Notes: a model not told the origin generated them from the letters alone. Shown: positions 31,287 through 44,574, counted from the stretch's first letter. The stretch: DNA of 64,000 nt from Aquarana catesbeiana (GCF_042186555.1 NC_133326.1:92222288-92286287), one strand, 5' to 3'. Made by a program: numbers and translations.

Positions 31287-32930
31287 ACTAGCCCATCTTG
31301 CAGTGCAGGTATTCTTTTGCCCACCCTCTGGAATCCTTTCTGGAAAATTGGTCAACACAGATGACTTCATCTAGAAACGTATACAATTTATACTGTATAT
31401 ATAGTATATATACAGAATATTGGTATCAGCACATTTTTGCTCAAAAAGTAAATCATACTACAAAGATTGGAGGCTTACTGGTTTCTGTAACAAATGCAAA
31501 ATGTTGGCTTTTGCATAATGTTTTATCCTGGACAAATAGAGATGTGAATCTCCTCAACAGGGAAACAAATACCTTATGAAAGCCTGAGAGGGGTTACAAC
31601 CTTTTCTTTACCATATCCAAAGCTACAAAAAAAGTTTTCTACAGATACACTTTCAGCTACCCTGATTTGTGGGTAGGCTACCTAGGTCATGGCGTAGGGC
31701 ACAAGAGCTATCAGCTATAAATTGACCCATTTTAGCCTACTTGGATGTATCTGGCATGCATTGATAATTTACAGGAGGAGGAAGGTGCATTAAATTCCCT
31801 TCTCTCCTGATGTTATGTGACTATGGTGTGTTTTTGGAAGTAGTTGAATAATAGCCAGTACCCTTTCCACCCTTTATATCACATACCTCACCACAGGATC
31901 ACCACCATGTGCTGTAATCAGTGGCAAACCTCCTTTTGGTGCAGAAATTAGAATATGGCTCCTGATTGCTCCTTAATACTGCCTATTTAGAATATGCCGC
32001 TGCTGGAGATGGCCATCTGACTCTCAAATGGTCACCAGTAAGGCTGTCTGCATGAAATTTGCAACCTGTTGCTCCATTTTAGTTCCTTGCTTCTCCTTGG
32101 CTAACAAAATAAAACTAGAAAATAGAAAAGTAAAAGGGAAAATATGTCTGTGTGAGACACAAGTCATCATCATTTGGCTTATTAGGAATTTTAAAATGTG
32201 CTGACTCCTGCATGTCTGCTGATGTGATTATCCTGCCAGTAAAGAGCAGAAAGGAATCCTAACCTATTCTGGTTCAAGAGTAGACAACACATTTGTCTGT
32301 GTGTGTTCTATATTTGCTTCTTTTTTTTTTATCCCTGCTATCAGCATTTAATTGGTAAATGCAAAGCATTTTGTAATGGTACCATTCTGACATTTTTAGG
32401 TTGTGTCACACTATTATTGAAAACCAAGACTGTATGCACATCGTTGTGTTAAAATCCTCATTACAGTTTCTTTGGTTTGTAATACTTGGCAGCTGTTGTT
32501 TATTACAAGACACCGCCCCAGGTTTGCAAATGTATTTATTTACCCCCGCCTCTAGTTTTCGAATTTAACCAAAAGAGTTACTGAGGCTCTGCTTTTCTAC
32601 AATACAAAATCTAAAAACAAAATACCTTGGAAAGTCTAATTTATCTGCCAAAACCAAATCGCCAGCACATCACCCCCCCCACTCCGATTCCCCCCTTCCC
32701 AGCACAAATCCCCCCCCCCCCCCAATTTCCCCTCCTAGAACAAATACCTCACAATCATCCTTACTAGCACCAATCCCCCCTCTCAAAAAAAAACCCTTTA
32801 CTCACCTGAAATCAAAATTAATGGTGCCAACCCTGCCCATTTGTTTCTTGATAAACTATAGAAAACCTCCCAGTCTCCTAATATCCACAACATAGGCAGT
32901 AATTGTTTTGTAGTCCAAGATAAGAACAAA
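31287..32930. other. Unassigned non-coding DNA with a C-rich tract
   Basis: I recognise no ORF or repeat family. 32660-32790 has runs of C separated by AGCACAAAT-like units. This could be the least repeated host DNA in the window, but I cannot verify copy number. Confidence 0.4.
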
Positions 32931-35186
32931 TGCCGCGTACACACGATCGGACTTACTGGCATACTTGGTCCGGCACACTTTCCGATGGACTTTGTCCGCC
33001 AGGTGCGCCGGACTTTAAAGTGGACGGACTTGCCCACACACGACCGGTCTTTCCTACAGACTTTCACCGGAGTTACGGCGGACTTTCAGGATGAACGGAC
33101 TTGCCCACACATGGACAAGTCCGTTCATTTTGAACGTGACTCAGGTGCAACGGGACTAGAAAAGGAAGTCAATCTTGCCGCTTTTATCGGCAAGCTTGAC
33201 GCCTTGCGAGCCCCATCGCGGGTCATACCAGGCCCTTAGGTCTGGTATGGGTTATAAAGGGAACCCCCTACGCTGAAAAAACGGCGTGGGGTCCCCCCTA
33301 AAATCCATACCAGACCACGATCCGAGCATGCAGCCCGGCTGGTCAGGAAAGGGGGTGGGGACGAGCGGGGCCAAAGCATCTTGTCCCCATGTTGATGAGG
33401 ACAAGGGCCTCTTCCCGACAACCCTGGCCGTTGGTTGTTGGGGTCTGCGAGCGGGGGGCTTATTGGAATCCGGGAGCCCCCTATAATAAGAGGGCCCCCC
33501 AGATCCCGGCCCCCCACCCTATGTGAATGAGTATGGGGTACATGGTGCCCCTACCCATTCACCTAGGGAAAAAGTGTCAATAATAAAACACACTACACAG
33601 GTTTTTAAAATAATTTATTAAACAGCTCCGGGGGGTCTTCCTCCGGCTTCGGGGGTCTTCTTCCGGCTTCGGGGGTCTTCTTCTGGCTTTGGGGGTCCCT
33701 CCGGTTCCTCTTCTCCCGGCGTCCGGTTGGTTCTTCTCCGCTCTCTCCGGCCTCTTCTCCCGGTGTTCCAGTTCTTCGGCCGGCTCCTCCGCTGTCTTCA
33801 GGCCGCTCTTTTGCCAGTGGAGGTCCGGACTTCTGGGCTTCTTCTCTTCTTCCCTCTTCCCTTCTCCAGATGTTGACAAGACGCTCTCTCCGGCTGGACT
33901 GCTCTCTGAGCGCTCCGTTGTGACTTATATAGGCGGAGACCCCGCCCCCTTATGATGTTACAGTCCCTGGGCATGCTGGGACTGTGATGTTTTAGGGGGC
34001 GTGGTCAACATCACCCGGTGACCACGCCCCCTAAAACGTCACAGTCCCAGCATGCCCAGGGACTGTGACATCATAAGGGGGCGGGGTCTCCCCCTATATA
34101 AGTCACAACGGAGCGCTCAGAGAGCAGTCCAGCCGGAGAGAGTGTCATGTCAACATCTGGAGAAGAGAAGAGGGAAGAAGACAAGAAGCCCAGAAGTCCG
34201 GACCTCCGCTGGCAAAAGAGCGGCCTGAAGACAGCGGAGGAGCCGGCCAAAGAACTGGAACACCGGGAGAAGAGGCCAGAGAGAGCAGAGAAGAACCAAC
34301 CGGACGCCCGGAGAAGAGGAACTGGAGGGACCCCCGAAGCCGGAAGAAGACCCCCGAAGCCGGAGGAAGACCCCCCTGGAGCTGTTTAATAAATTATTTT
34401 AAAAACCTGTGTAGTGTGTTTTATTATTGACACTTTTCCCTAGGTGAATGGGTACCATGTACCCCATACTCATTCACATACGGTGGGGGGCCGGGATCTG
34501 GGGGCCCTCTTATTATAGGGGGCTCTCGGATTCCGATAAGCCCCCCCGCCCACAGACCCCGACAACCAATGGCCAGGGTTGTCGAGAAGAGGCCCTTGTC
34601 CTCATCAACATGGGGACAAGGTGCTTTGGGGTGGGGCCCCCCTCCCCCAAAGCACCCACCCCCCCATGTTGAGGACATGCGGCCTGGTACGGTTCAGGAA
34701 GGGGGGCGCTCGCTCGTCCCCATCCCCTTTCCTGACCGGCCGGGCTGCGTGCTCGGATCGGGGTCTGGTATGGATTTTAGGGGGGACCCCACGCCGTTTT
34801 ATCTGCGTAGGGGCTTCCCTTTAAAATCCATACCAGACCTAAGGGCCTGGTATGCCCCGCGCTCGCCGCAATAGGAAAATTTGTTTTTCCTATTGCTGCG
34901 AGCGCGAAATGCAATACCCTGCCCTTGCGTCGAATCTGGTCCATTGGACCAGCATACAGACGAGCGGGCTTTCCATCGGACCAGCATACAGACGAGCGGA
35001 CTTTCCGCCAGAAACTGAGTCCGACGGAAAGATTTAAAACATGTTTCAAATCTAGGTCCGGCTGGCTTTTGGGAAAAAGTCCGCCGGAAAAGTCCGCCGG
35101 AGCCTACACACGGTCGGATTGTCCGGCAGACTCTGGTCCGCCGGACCAAGTATGCCGGAAAGTCTGCTCGTGTGTACGAAGCATTA
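32928..35186. mobile_element. Foldback element with Harbinger-like ends (2.25 kb)
   Basis: It spans 32931-35183. The ends read TGCCGCGTACACACGA and, inward from the right, TGCTTCGTACACACGA, then share GGCATACTTGGTCCGGC. They resemble the Harbinger ends elsewhere in the window. Flanking triplets AAA and TTA do not match. The interior is a palindrome (33221-34856) centred near 34016, where the arms TCCCTGGGCATGCTGGGACTG and its complement are nearly adjacent. No transposase is present. Confidence 0.7.
33577..34420. other. Mirrored TATA-ORF-poly(A) cassettes in the foldback core
   Basis: On the right arm (plus), CTATATAAG (about 34094-34102) is followed by an ATG at 34147 and an 80-codon Lys/Glu/Pro-rich frame ending at 34389, with AATAAA just downstream (34389-34394). 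The left arm has the same cassette on the minus strand: TTATATAGG near 33925-33933 and a frame starting at 33879. The two peptides agree over about 65 residues before diverging. I do not recognise the peptide and its translation is unproven; it could simply reflect the palindrome. Confidence 0.5.
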
Positions 35187-36324
35187 TAAGACCAATTACA
35201 CTCCTTGAGATAACACAGGCAGACTGAACAGGACATAGAATAGCTATGAAATTCTGACAAGGTCAGTGGGTATTTTTTTTACTTGTTAGGTAATTATTAG
35301 GGTTTACATATCCTTTAACCCTTTTATTGCCTGAGCTATTTTTGTGTATTTTGCAGAAATGTTTAGAAAACCATTTTAGGTCTGAAGGTTAGTTAAAAAC
35401 CCCAAACATTATATATTTTCTGAAATAACAGAGCTAGAAGAATCAAAAGGTGGTAGTTCATACATCGTATGCCACATGATATTAGCACAAAAGTTAAAAG
35501 TTTAGCACACTAAAGTTAATTTTAAAGTACACAAATGAAATATATTATCCAATTTTTGGTAAAATATAAAAGATAAGGTTGTGTCGAGTGAATAGATATC
35601 AAACATGTCAAGGCTTAAAATTGTGCACGCCCGTGAAATGACAATGAACTTCATCACCTCAAAGTTTTCATATATGACATTTTGAATGTCACTACAGGTC
35701 GTCAGTTTAGAGTTAACTGTAAATAATGGCCACAGAAAAATTGCTCTCACATCAGTGTGCAATGTGATATGTAACATGTGTCGTACAATTAATGTTATTG
35801 TACTTTATTTTTCACTAAATTGTTTTATCACATAAAGGACTTTTAGTCCCCTATGTGATAGGATTTTCCTTCTGATGAAGCTAATGGAATGCAGATCACA
35901 CTCCATTAGCTTCTTAGTCGGCCATAGTGAGGACAGATGAACTCAGAAGTGATGTAATGCCTATCGCTTATGTGTACATTCTAGCACGGGGGGATCAGTG
36001 AGTTGATTTTTCCTGGTCTTCCTCCCCTTTACCCAGCGACACTTACTACAGAGGTCCAGGGCCCACAGAGGGGATAGTGGAGCCCAGGGAACATGGTGTA
36101 GGGGGTCACACTACTGGGGGTTCATGTAAGAGTGTGGGCAGCTACGTATATAGTAGCCAGATTCCTTTCACTTGACCACCAGACCCCTGATGACATCAGG
36201 CGTATGCTGATGAAATGCGTAGGGTGGAATCATTGTGGTATGTCCCTTTCGCCATCTTGAAAAGCAGGTGGAGCCCAAACCGGTGTTTCTAGGTTGTTTT
36301 GAATGCTGTGATTCATCTTACAAC
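35187..36324. other. Non-coding DNA including a second copy of the unclassified repeat
   Basis: 35480-35960 matches 9600-9776 plus 11106-11280 (TTAAAATTGTGCACGCC, GTCAGTTTAGAGTTA, TTGCTCTCACATC). The rest shows no gene. Confidence 0.5.
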
Positions 36325-38617
36325 ATTATAAGTAGGGATGAGCCGAACACCCCCCTGTTCGGTTCGCACCAGAACATGCGAACAGGAAAAAAGTTCGTTC
36401 GAACATGCGAACACCGTTAAAGTCTATGGGACACGAACATGAATAATCAAAAGTGCTAATTTTAAAGGCTTATATGAAAGTTATTGTCATAAAAAGTGTT
36501 TGGGGACCTGGGTCCTGCCCCAGGGGACATGGATCAATGCAAAAAAAAGTTTTAAAAACGGCCGTTTTTTCAGGAGCAGTGATTTTAATAATGCTTAAAG
36601 TCAAACAATAAAAGTGTAATATCCCTTTAAATTTCGTACCTGGGGGGTGTCTATAGTATGCCTGTAAAGGGGCGCATGTTTCCTGTGTTTAGAACAGTCT
36701 GACAGCAAAATGACATTTTGAAGGAAAAAACTAATTTAAAACTACTCGCGGCTATTGCATTGCCGACAATACACATAGAAGTTCATTGATAAAAACGGCA
36801 TGGGAATTCCCCAAAGGGGAACCCCGAACCAAAATTAAAAAAAAAAAATGACGTGGGAGTCCTCCTAAATTCCATACCAGGCCCTTCAGGTCTGGTATGG
36901 ATTTTAAGGGGAACCCCGCGCCAAAAAAAAAAAAAAAAAACGGCGTGGGGTCCCCCCAAAAATCCATACCAGACCCTTATCCGAGCACGCAACCTGGCAG
37001 GCCGCAGGAAAAGAGGGGGGGACAAGAGTGCGGCCCCCCCTCCCTCCTGAACCGTACTTGACGGGACTTCCCTGTGGCATTCCCCGTGACGTCACAGGGA
37101 AGTCCCGTCAAGTCACCGTGCGTCAGAGGGGGGCGGGGTCACCGGGTGGCCCCGCCCCCCGTTATTTAAGAACTGTCAGACGAGGAGCGCCGTCACACAG
37201 CGGGAGCCTCCCTCCATGCCAGCATGGATTGCGGAGCGGCCCGGAGAAGAAAAGAAGAAAAGAAGAAGAGAAGAAGAGAAGAAAAGAAGAAGAGAAGAGC
37301 GGGAGCCTCCCCCCCATGCCATGGGTGCGGAGCGGCCCGAGGAGAAGAAGATAGAAGACGCCGCGGAGGAGATGCTGGACGAGAACGCCGGAGGAAGAAC
37401 CAGAAGAGCCAGAAGAACCAGAAGAACCAGAAGATGAAGGAAGATAGAAGAAAGAAGAAGCATTTAAATAAAGGAATTGTCAAAAACTGTCTCTTGTCAT
37501 TTTTAACATTTTTGACACTTTCTTCGTGAAATGGTAGGGGTACTTATGTACCCCCTTACCATTTCACACAGGGGGGGGGCCGGGATCTGGGGGTCACCTT
37601 GTTAAAGGGGGCTTCCAGATTCCGATAAGCCCCCCGCCCGCAGACCCCCACAACCACCGGCCAGGGTTGTGGGGATGAGGCCCTTGTCCTCATCAACATG
37701 GGGACAAGGTGTTTTGGGGGGCTACCCCAAAGCACCCTCCCAATGTTGAGGGCATGTGGCCTGGTACGGTTCAGGAGGGGGGGGGGCCGCACTCTCGTCC
37801 CCCCCTCTTTTCCTGCGGCCTGCCAGGTTGCGTGCTCGGATAAGGGTCTGGTATGGATTTTTGGGGGGACCCCACGCCGTTTTTTTTTTTTTTTTTTTTG
37901 GCGCGGGGTTCCCCTTAAAATCCATACCAGACCTGAAGGGTCTGGTATGGAATTTAGGGGGAACCCCACGTCATTTTTTTTTTTAAATTTTGGCCGGGGT
38001 TCCCCTTAATATCCATACCAGACCTGAAGGGCCTGGTATGGAATTTAGGGGGACTCCCACGTCATTTTTTTTTTTAAATTTTGGTTCGGGGTTCCCCTTT
38101 GGGGAATTCCCATGCCGTTTTTATCAATGAACTTCTATGTGTATTGTCGGCAATGCAATAGCCGCGAGTAGTTTTAAATGAGTTTTTTCCTTCAAAATGT
38201 CATTTTGCTGTCAGACTGTTCTAAACACAGGAAACATGCGCCCCTTTACAGGCACACTATAGACACCCCCCAGGTACGAAATTTAAAGGGATATTACACT
38301 TTTATTGATTGACTTTAAGCATTATTAAAATCACTGCTCCTGAAAAAACGGCCGTTTTTAAAACTTTTTTTTGCATTGATCCATGTCCCCTGGGGCAGGA
38401 CCCAGGTCCCCAAACACTTTTTATGACAATAACTTGCATATTAGCCTTTAAAATTAGCACTTTTGATTTCTCCCATAGACTTTTAAAGGGTGTTCCGCGG
38501 CATTCGAATTTGCCGCGAACACCCCAAATTGTTCGCTGTTCGGTGAACTTGCGAACAGCCAATGTTCGAGTCGAACATGAGTTCGACTCGAACTCGAAGC
38601 TCATCCCTAATTATAAG
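36325..38617. mobile_element. Foldback hAT-type non-autonomous transposon B (2.28 kb)
   Basis: It spans 36333-38609, starts TAGGGATGAGC and ends GCTCATCCCTA. A perfect 8-bp duplication ATTATAAG flanks it (36325-36332, 38610-38617). Arms 36333-37055 and about 37755-38609 are complementary; the central 700 bp is unpaired because one arm has lost its GA-rich cassette. A GAAAAGAAGAAAAG-type purine tract (37245-37300) and AATAAA (37468-37473) lie in the retained cassette. No transposase. Confidence 0.9.
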
Positions 38618-39229
38618 TGTGTTTTTAAAAAATGTAATTTGAAATACTGCACTGTGAGAGGCTTCTCTTTTACCTCCCCTTTTTGAGCAAGTTCTGGTAT
38701 GAAAATTTAAAGGTGCAAGATCGCCGCCACTGATGGTCTGTCCTGTGACATTCCTTTGACAATTAGAACAGTGGATTAATGCAAGCAGGATCATCAGACA
38801 CCCAATGCTGTTTTTGACTGCCTGCAATAGGGGTCAAAAAGTTCCAGTGAGTGGGCTGTGTCCTTGCATGCTGGCGAAGAGGAGAGACTAATGGTCACTG
38901 TCAGTGTGGAATTACTGCTGTGTTTTTTGGACTCATTTGAGATTTTTTAAAGGACGCTGCATTCATAAATGTTTTGACATGATTTAACTGGAGCTATAAG
39001 CACTTTTGTTTATTTGTGGACGTGAGGGCGCCGTTAATAACTTATTTGTGATTCATAACTTTCAGGTTAGCCTTATAACGAGCAGCTCTCCCATTTATAT
39101 GTTGTAAATTTGCACTTTTATAATATAATGTTTTTATATATCATTTGAATTTTTCACAGTTAGTTACGTGGGTGGAGGATTATATATTTCCTGTTCATTG
39201 CATTTTCAAACCTAAAAAAATACATTTTG
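38618..39229. other. Unassigned non-coding DNA
   Basis: AT-rich, no supported gene or repeat structure. Confidence 0.4.
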
Positions 39230-39531
39230 GCTTAAATTAATGAAGAAATTAGATTTTTTAAATTTTTTATTGGGTATGTTTTATGGCAGAAAGTAAAAAA
39301 TACTTTTTTTATCAAAATGTTCTCTTTTTTTGTTTATATCCCAAAAAAAGCCCAGCGGTGATCAAATACCACCAAAAAAAAGCTTTATTTGTGTGAAAAA
39401 AATATAAAAAATGTCATTTGTGTACAGAGTTGCATGACCGCACAATTGCCAGTTAAAATAGCGCAGTGCTGAATAGCAAAAAATGCTCTGGTCATGAAGG
39501 GGGTAAAATCTTCTGGAGGTCATGTGGTTAA
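39230..39531. mobile_element. piggyBac-family end fragment
   Basis: The reverse complement matches the left end of the piggyBac element (26400-26560): TTTGATCACC/TGATCAAATACCACC, GCATGAC/GTCATGCAAC. It ends CATGTGG followed by TTAA (39528-39531). Confidence 0.65.
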
Positions 39532-41939
39532 AAAAAATGCAGAAAATAATAAGAAATGTAAATAATGATAAAATAATTAAGGGATAATTCACACGGGTTC
39601 TCTGACCCATACAGTGTGAATGAGTGGTTTGTTTATATGGCTAATTTGACAGGTGTGCAGGTGAGTGGCCCCGATTGCACACTGTCTGTGTTCAGGGTTG
39701 TACAACTGCATCCACTCACCTGTCAAATTGGGACCTGCAGCTGTGTTTTTACAGCTGCATGGCATAGGCTTCCTACACACAGCTCCAGTCACACGCAAAA
39801 AAACACAAATTTGCACTGTACAGACCACAGCACCCATGTGAATGAGCTTCAAGATCTCATTTGAACACCTAGCTTTATTTAATAACTATATACAGTTTTA
39901 TCTTTTAGATTTGTCAGGAATTGTTAGTATTTTTGTGTTTGTGTCCACTAATAATGGTTTTAGTGTATTTTAACAAAAATATTGTTTTAATATATTGACC
40001 ATATTTAGTCAAGGACAACAACTTGGATGTCTACTGGCTTGTTTACAATTGTAAACATGCCAGCAGGCAGTGAGATTGTTGATCACTAAGACACTGGAGG
40101 TCACCTGCATCCTAACATCCAATGATGCTGTGCAGCCTCTTGCTTCCTAGTAACCAATGATGCGGTAGTAATACCACCACCAAATGAACAGCTTCCTGCT
40201 GCAGTAGCAAATCTGGCCATTTGGTTATCCCAGTCCATGAACAGAAGAGTATGGTTTAAAGAAATGCTAGCAAAGACAAAACAATAGGTAACCAGATATC
40301 CAGGGTTATGGCCTGTAAGCCACCCGTGTTAGCTCTGCATTGCCCAGAGCAAGAAAAAGAAAAAAAAAAAACAGAACATCAACTATTTACACTGAATTTT
40401 ACATGCAAAAACATAATGGCATAGGGTTTCTACAAATTCATTTCACATTTCATAGTTAAGTATATAATCAAACAGGATTTGGTGATGTGAAGTCAAAGAA
40501 ACCCAAAAGCCCTCCACGGAATCAGTGAGAAACACTGTACAGCCTTCCTAAAACAGAAAGTATCTGCATGTCTAGTTAAGGATGAATGGATATACATTTT
40601 CCGAGGTCTCAAAGAAGCCACGGTTTCCATGTACCACACTGATGACCAACAAGCCTTAAATTTTGAATACATTCGCTAAAGATACAAGGTTTTTCTAGAT
40701 GCACCAAATCCCAAAGTTTATGAAAAAATTATTTTGAAAAGATACAGAATGGGATTTTTTTAGGTGCTTAACAATAAAGTACAACAACAATTTCTAAAAA
40801 TATTTTTTTTATGTATTCAAAGTTAAAATCACATATTGTTAAAACCAACATGACAAATTCATATGGTCATTGTACAAAGGTTTCCATGCAACATGTTTCG
40901 CCAGAACTGTAGCTTTTTCAGGAGACTTGCAGTGATATTGTATACAAAGTTCTATAAGTGAATAGTAAACGTTGTAAGTTCACAATATAGAGGAAGACCT
41001 TAATAGTCTACAAATTCAATCATTTACAGAAAACTACATTTTTAAGATAAATATATACAAATGTTTATTACGTGATTATCTCCTGGGAGTTACCTTGCAG
41101 GCATGTTCCCAAGTCCAGCATTTGTGTCCATAGATGCAGAATTCTGGACTCCGCCCCACCCCTGGAACCCACGTCATTGGATTTGATTGACAGCAGTGGG
41201 AGCCAATGGCTTCGCTGCTATCAATCTATCCAATCAAGAGCCAAGACAAAGGGGAGAGGGAAAGAGTGCGTCCCCGACATGGGAATTACAGGACTCAGGT
41301 GAGTAAAACGGGGGGCTGGGGGCTGGTCAGTGGGATGCATTAAGGTGAAAAAAACACAAGGGTTTACAACCTCTTTAACCTTCTAAGCTGTAAAAGACAA
41401 GGAAGCTCAGATAGGAATCCCCCTTGCGAGAACAGATGCATCTGATGTAATCCAATAAGATGTGGCTGCTAGAGCAGCACAAGGCATGATTACAACTGCT
41501 AACTTATCAGATTTCAGCCTTCAACAATAATTAGAAAGGCACTATGCTAAAACTTACTGTAGACAAAAATATATGGATGCTGTTTTATTAATAGCATCTG
41601 CTGCACTTCCTTTAGTGTTTGCAACAGATGTTGTTAGAGCAATAACCATTCCCATCTGATTTGGTGCTTTCTAAAGTAGATGAAGAAAAATAAACAACTC
41701 TCTAGTATGTGACACTTTTATTACAGCATATTGCTTAAACCTCTGTTAAATAAACACATTATAAAAAGCCAAATCCCCCCAACCCCTTTTTCCTAACACA
41801 TATATTTATAAATGAAAAAGTTGTCATTTAAATATGTTTTTAATCTACTGATTATCTAGTGACATTTATCAAATCATCATTGTAAGCAACACGTCTTACT
41901 GTTATAACAAACAAAATCTCCTCTTATACAATGTTAAAG
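39532..41939. other. Non-coding DNA with MITE-like pieces
   Basis: 39590-39860 contains inverted words (ATTTGACAGGTG/CACCTGTCAAAT; CAGTGTGAATGAG/CATGTGAATGAG) suggestive of a small MITE. 41360-41392 ends GGGTTTACAACCTCTTTAA, another TTAA-type end. No gene is seen. Confidence 0.4.
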
Positions 41940-43945
41940 GACGATAAAAGATCATATGGCTGTAGATCATATGGCTCTTCTCTACCTTCAACACTCTACT
42001 CTATCCTCCACAACCTCCACCCACCAACTCACTCACTGCCCAGGAGATTGCCAATCACTTCAAAACTAAGATTGATACAATTTATGAGGAGATCGCTAAT
42101 GCGTAAAAACCTCCCCCATGCAAGACCCCATGTCCACAGATACAATCACTACTTCCCTCATTCAACCCTGCTACTATTACTGAGGTTGCTAAAATTTTAT
42201 CTAACACTCATCTAACCATCTGCCCCCTGGATCCTGCTCCCTCGCAAATGCTACGCTCACCCTCTGACTCGATTCTACACTCTAACTCACATTTTCAACC
42301 TCTCCCTCTCTTGTGGCATCTTCCCAAACTCTCTAAAACATGCACTAGTCACCCTCATACTTAAAAAGACCTCACTGGACCTCACCAATCTCAACAACTT
42401 ATGTCCCATCTCCTTACTCACCTTCTCCTCCAAACTTCTTGAAAGACTGGTCTACAACTGACTAAGCGACCATCTGACCATGAATAAATTTCTTGATCCC
42501 CTTCAGTCCGGTTTTCGCCCTCATCACTCTACGGAAACTGCTCTCCTTAAACTCTCAAATGACCTACTAACGGCTAAAACCAGTGGACACTATTCTGTAC
42601 TACTTCTCCTGGATCTCTCTGCTGCCTTTGACACAGTGGACCACCCCCTCCTCCTCAATAAAATCCACTCCTTTGGTCTCCGTGACTGTACTCTTCACTG
42701 GTTCTCATCCTACCTATCCCACCGCTCCTTCGATGTCACTTACAACTCTACTTCCTCCTCTCCTCTTCCTTTCTCCATTGGGGTCCCCCAAGGTTCTGTT
42801 CTTGGACCTCTCCTTTTCTCAATCTACACCACCTCCTTGGGTCAGTTGATTGCCTCCCACGGATTTAAATATCATCTCTAAGCTGATGACACCCAAATCT
42901 ATCTCTCCACCCCCCAGCTCTCTCCATCTGTCTCCTCATGCATTACCAACTTATTAGCAGACATATCGGCCTGGATGTCACATCACTTCCTCAAACTCAA
43001 CCTATCTAAAACCGAGCTCATGATATTTTCTCCCTCAGGTGCCACTTCCCCTGATTTCTCTGTCAATATCAACGGCTCAACTATCAACCCATCTCCCCAT
43101 GCCAAGGTCCTAGGTGTAATCCTGGACTCTGAACTAACCTTTCCACCCCACATTCTATCACTGTCCAAAATTTGCCGCCTCAATCTCCACAACATCTCCA
43201 AGATACGCCCCTGTCTAACCAATGTCACCACAAAGCTTCTAATCCACTCCCTGGTCATCTCCCGCCTCAACTACTGCAACTCCCTCCTCATTGGTTTACC
43301 GCTAAATAGGCTATCCCCACTTCAGTCCATTATGAACGCTGCTGCCAGGCTCATCCACCTCACAAACCGCTCAGCGTCTGTTACACCCCTCTGCCAATCC
43401 CTCCATTGGCTGCCACTCAGTCACCGAATTAAATTCAAGATACTAACTATAACTTACAAAGCCATCCACAATCTGGCCCCCAGCTACATCTCTAACCTAG
43501 TCACAAAATACCAACCTAATCGTTCTCTTAGCTCCTCCCAAGACCTCCTGCTCTCAAACTCCCTTGTCACCTCATCCCATGTTCGCCTTCTGGACTTCTC
43601 CAGAGCCTCTCCCATCCTCGGGAATGCTCTACCCCAATCTGTCCGATTTTCTCCTACTTTATCCACCTTCAGACAATCCCTGAAAACTCATCTCTTCAGA
43701 GAAGCCTATCTGGCCCCCACCTAACAACTGTACATTTATCTTCTCAATCAGCACATCACCCACAGTTATTACCTCTTGTATCTCTAGAACTTCCCTCTTA
43801 GATTGTAAGCTCTAAGGAGCAGGGCCCCCTGATTCCTACTATATTAAAGTGTATTGAATTTGTGCTGTGTACCCTCAAGTTGTAAAGCGCTACGTAAACT
43901 GTTGGTGCTATATAAATCCTGTATTATAATAATAATAATAATAAT
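41940..43945 (+). pseudogene. L2-type LINE, 5'-truncated, reverse transcriptase with stop at the active site
   Basis: It contains the reverse transcriptase and C-terminal part of an L2-clade LINE. RT blocks are LQSGFRPHHSTETAL, LLLDLSAAFDTVDH, IGVPQGSVLGPLLF, then a stop exactly where the Tyr of YADD should be (TAA at 42880-42882, followed by ADDTQIYL), then LKLNLSKTELM and a 249-codon open C-terminal segment ending LKTHLFREAYLAPT (43724). The region before 42480 is frameshifted. The 3' UTR includes ATTGTAAGCTC and TGTAAAGCGCTACG, and the tail is (TAA)n at 43926-43945, typical of L2. Confidence 0.9.
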
Positions 43946-44560
43946 AGAAGGTAAGCAGTCATGATTCTATTCTCATCTCCCTGAACATAAAATAAATAAA
44001 AATAAATCCAACAGTCATTGCAATGGCCTTGGAAGACCTGGAGATTTATAAAAACAAGCGCAAAGATTTATTGCAATCCCAAAAAGTCAAAAGAAGCTGC
44101 TACGATGGTTTCTCTTTTCCAGTATTTACTAAAGCTGAAATATGACATAGAGGAAGACGAATTTTAGTTACTAATGGCTTTATGAAATCTAGCAGAGCAA
44201 AGAGCAATTAGGTTATGCAAACAAGGTCAAATTTTAATTATGTGTGACCTTGATACTTTTTTGTTATTTTTCCTACAGGGTTGCCAACTTAACCTTTAAT
44301 CTACTTTTCACAAATTCCATAGTTAATTAGATTCAGCCAGTGCCTTTCCTTGCTTTTACGCATTAAGGAAACATGTGCAATTAATGTGTGTAAGTAATAG
44401 CTATGTGTTGCAACTGTGCAACAAATTTGTATTACCTTACAGGAATTGTAGAATAGAAATATGTTTAAAGTATATGAACTTGAAAGTAAAATATTCTTCC
44501 TTGCTTTATTCACACATGATCACAAAGAACTGAAGTGAGTTCAGATAGATAAATGAAGAT
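43946..44560. other. Unassigned non-coding DNA
   Basis: AT-rich, no supported gene. Confidence 0.4.
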
Positions 44561-44574
44561 TTCCAACCACAACA

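Noticed and set aside
31287..32930. A host exon in the apparently least repetitive stretch
   Set aside because: Only short frames without splice-supported coding structure; no support.
37200..37530. Lys/Glu/Arg-rich frames around a GAAAAG tract
   Set aside because: Purine-tract frames in a foldback transposon; too low in complexity to call a protein.
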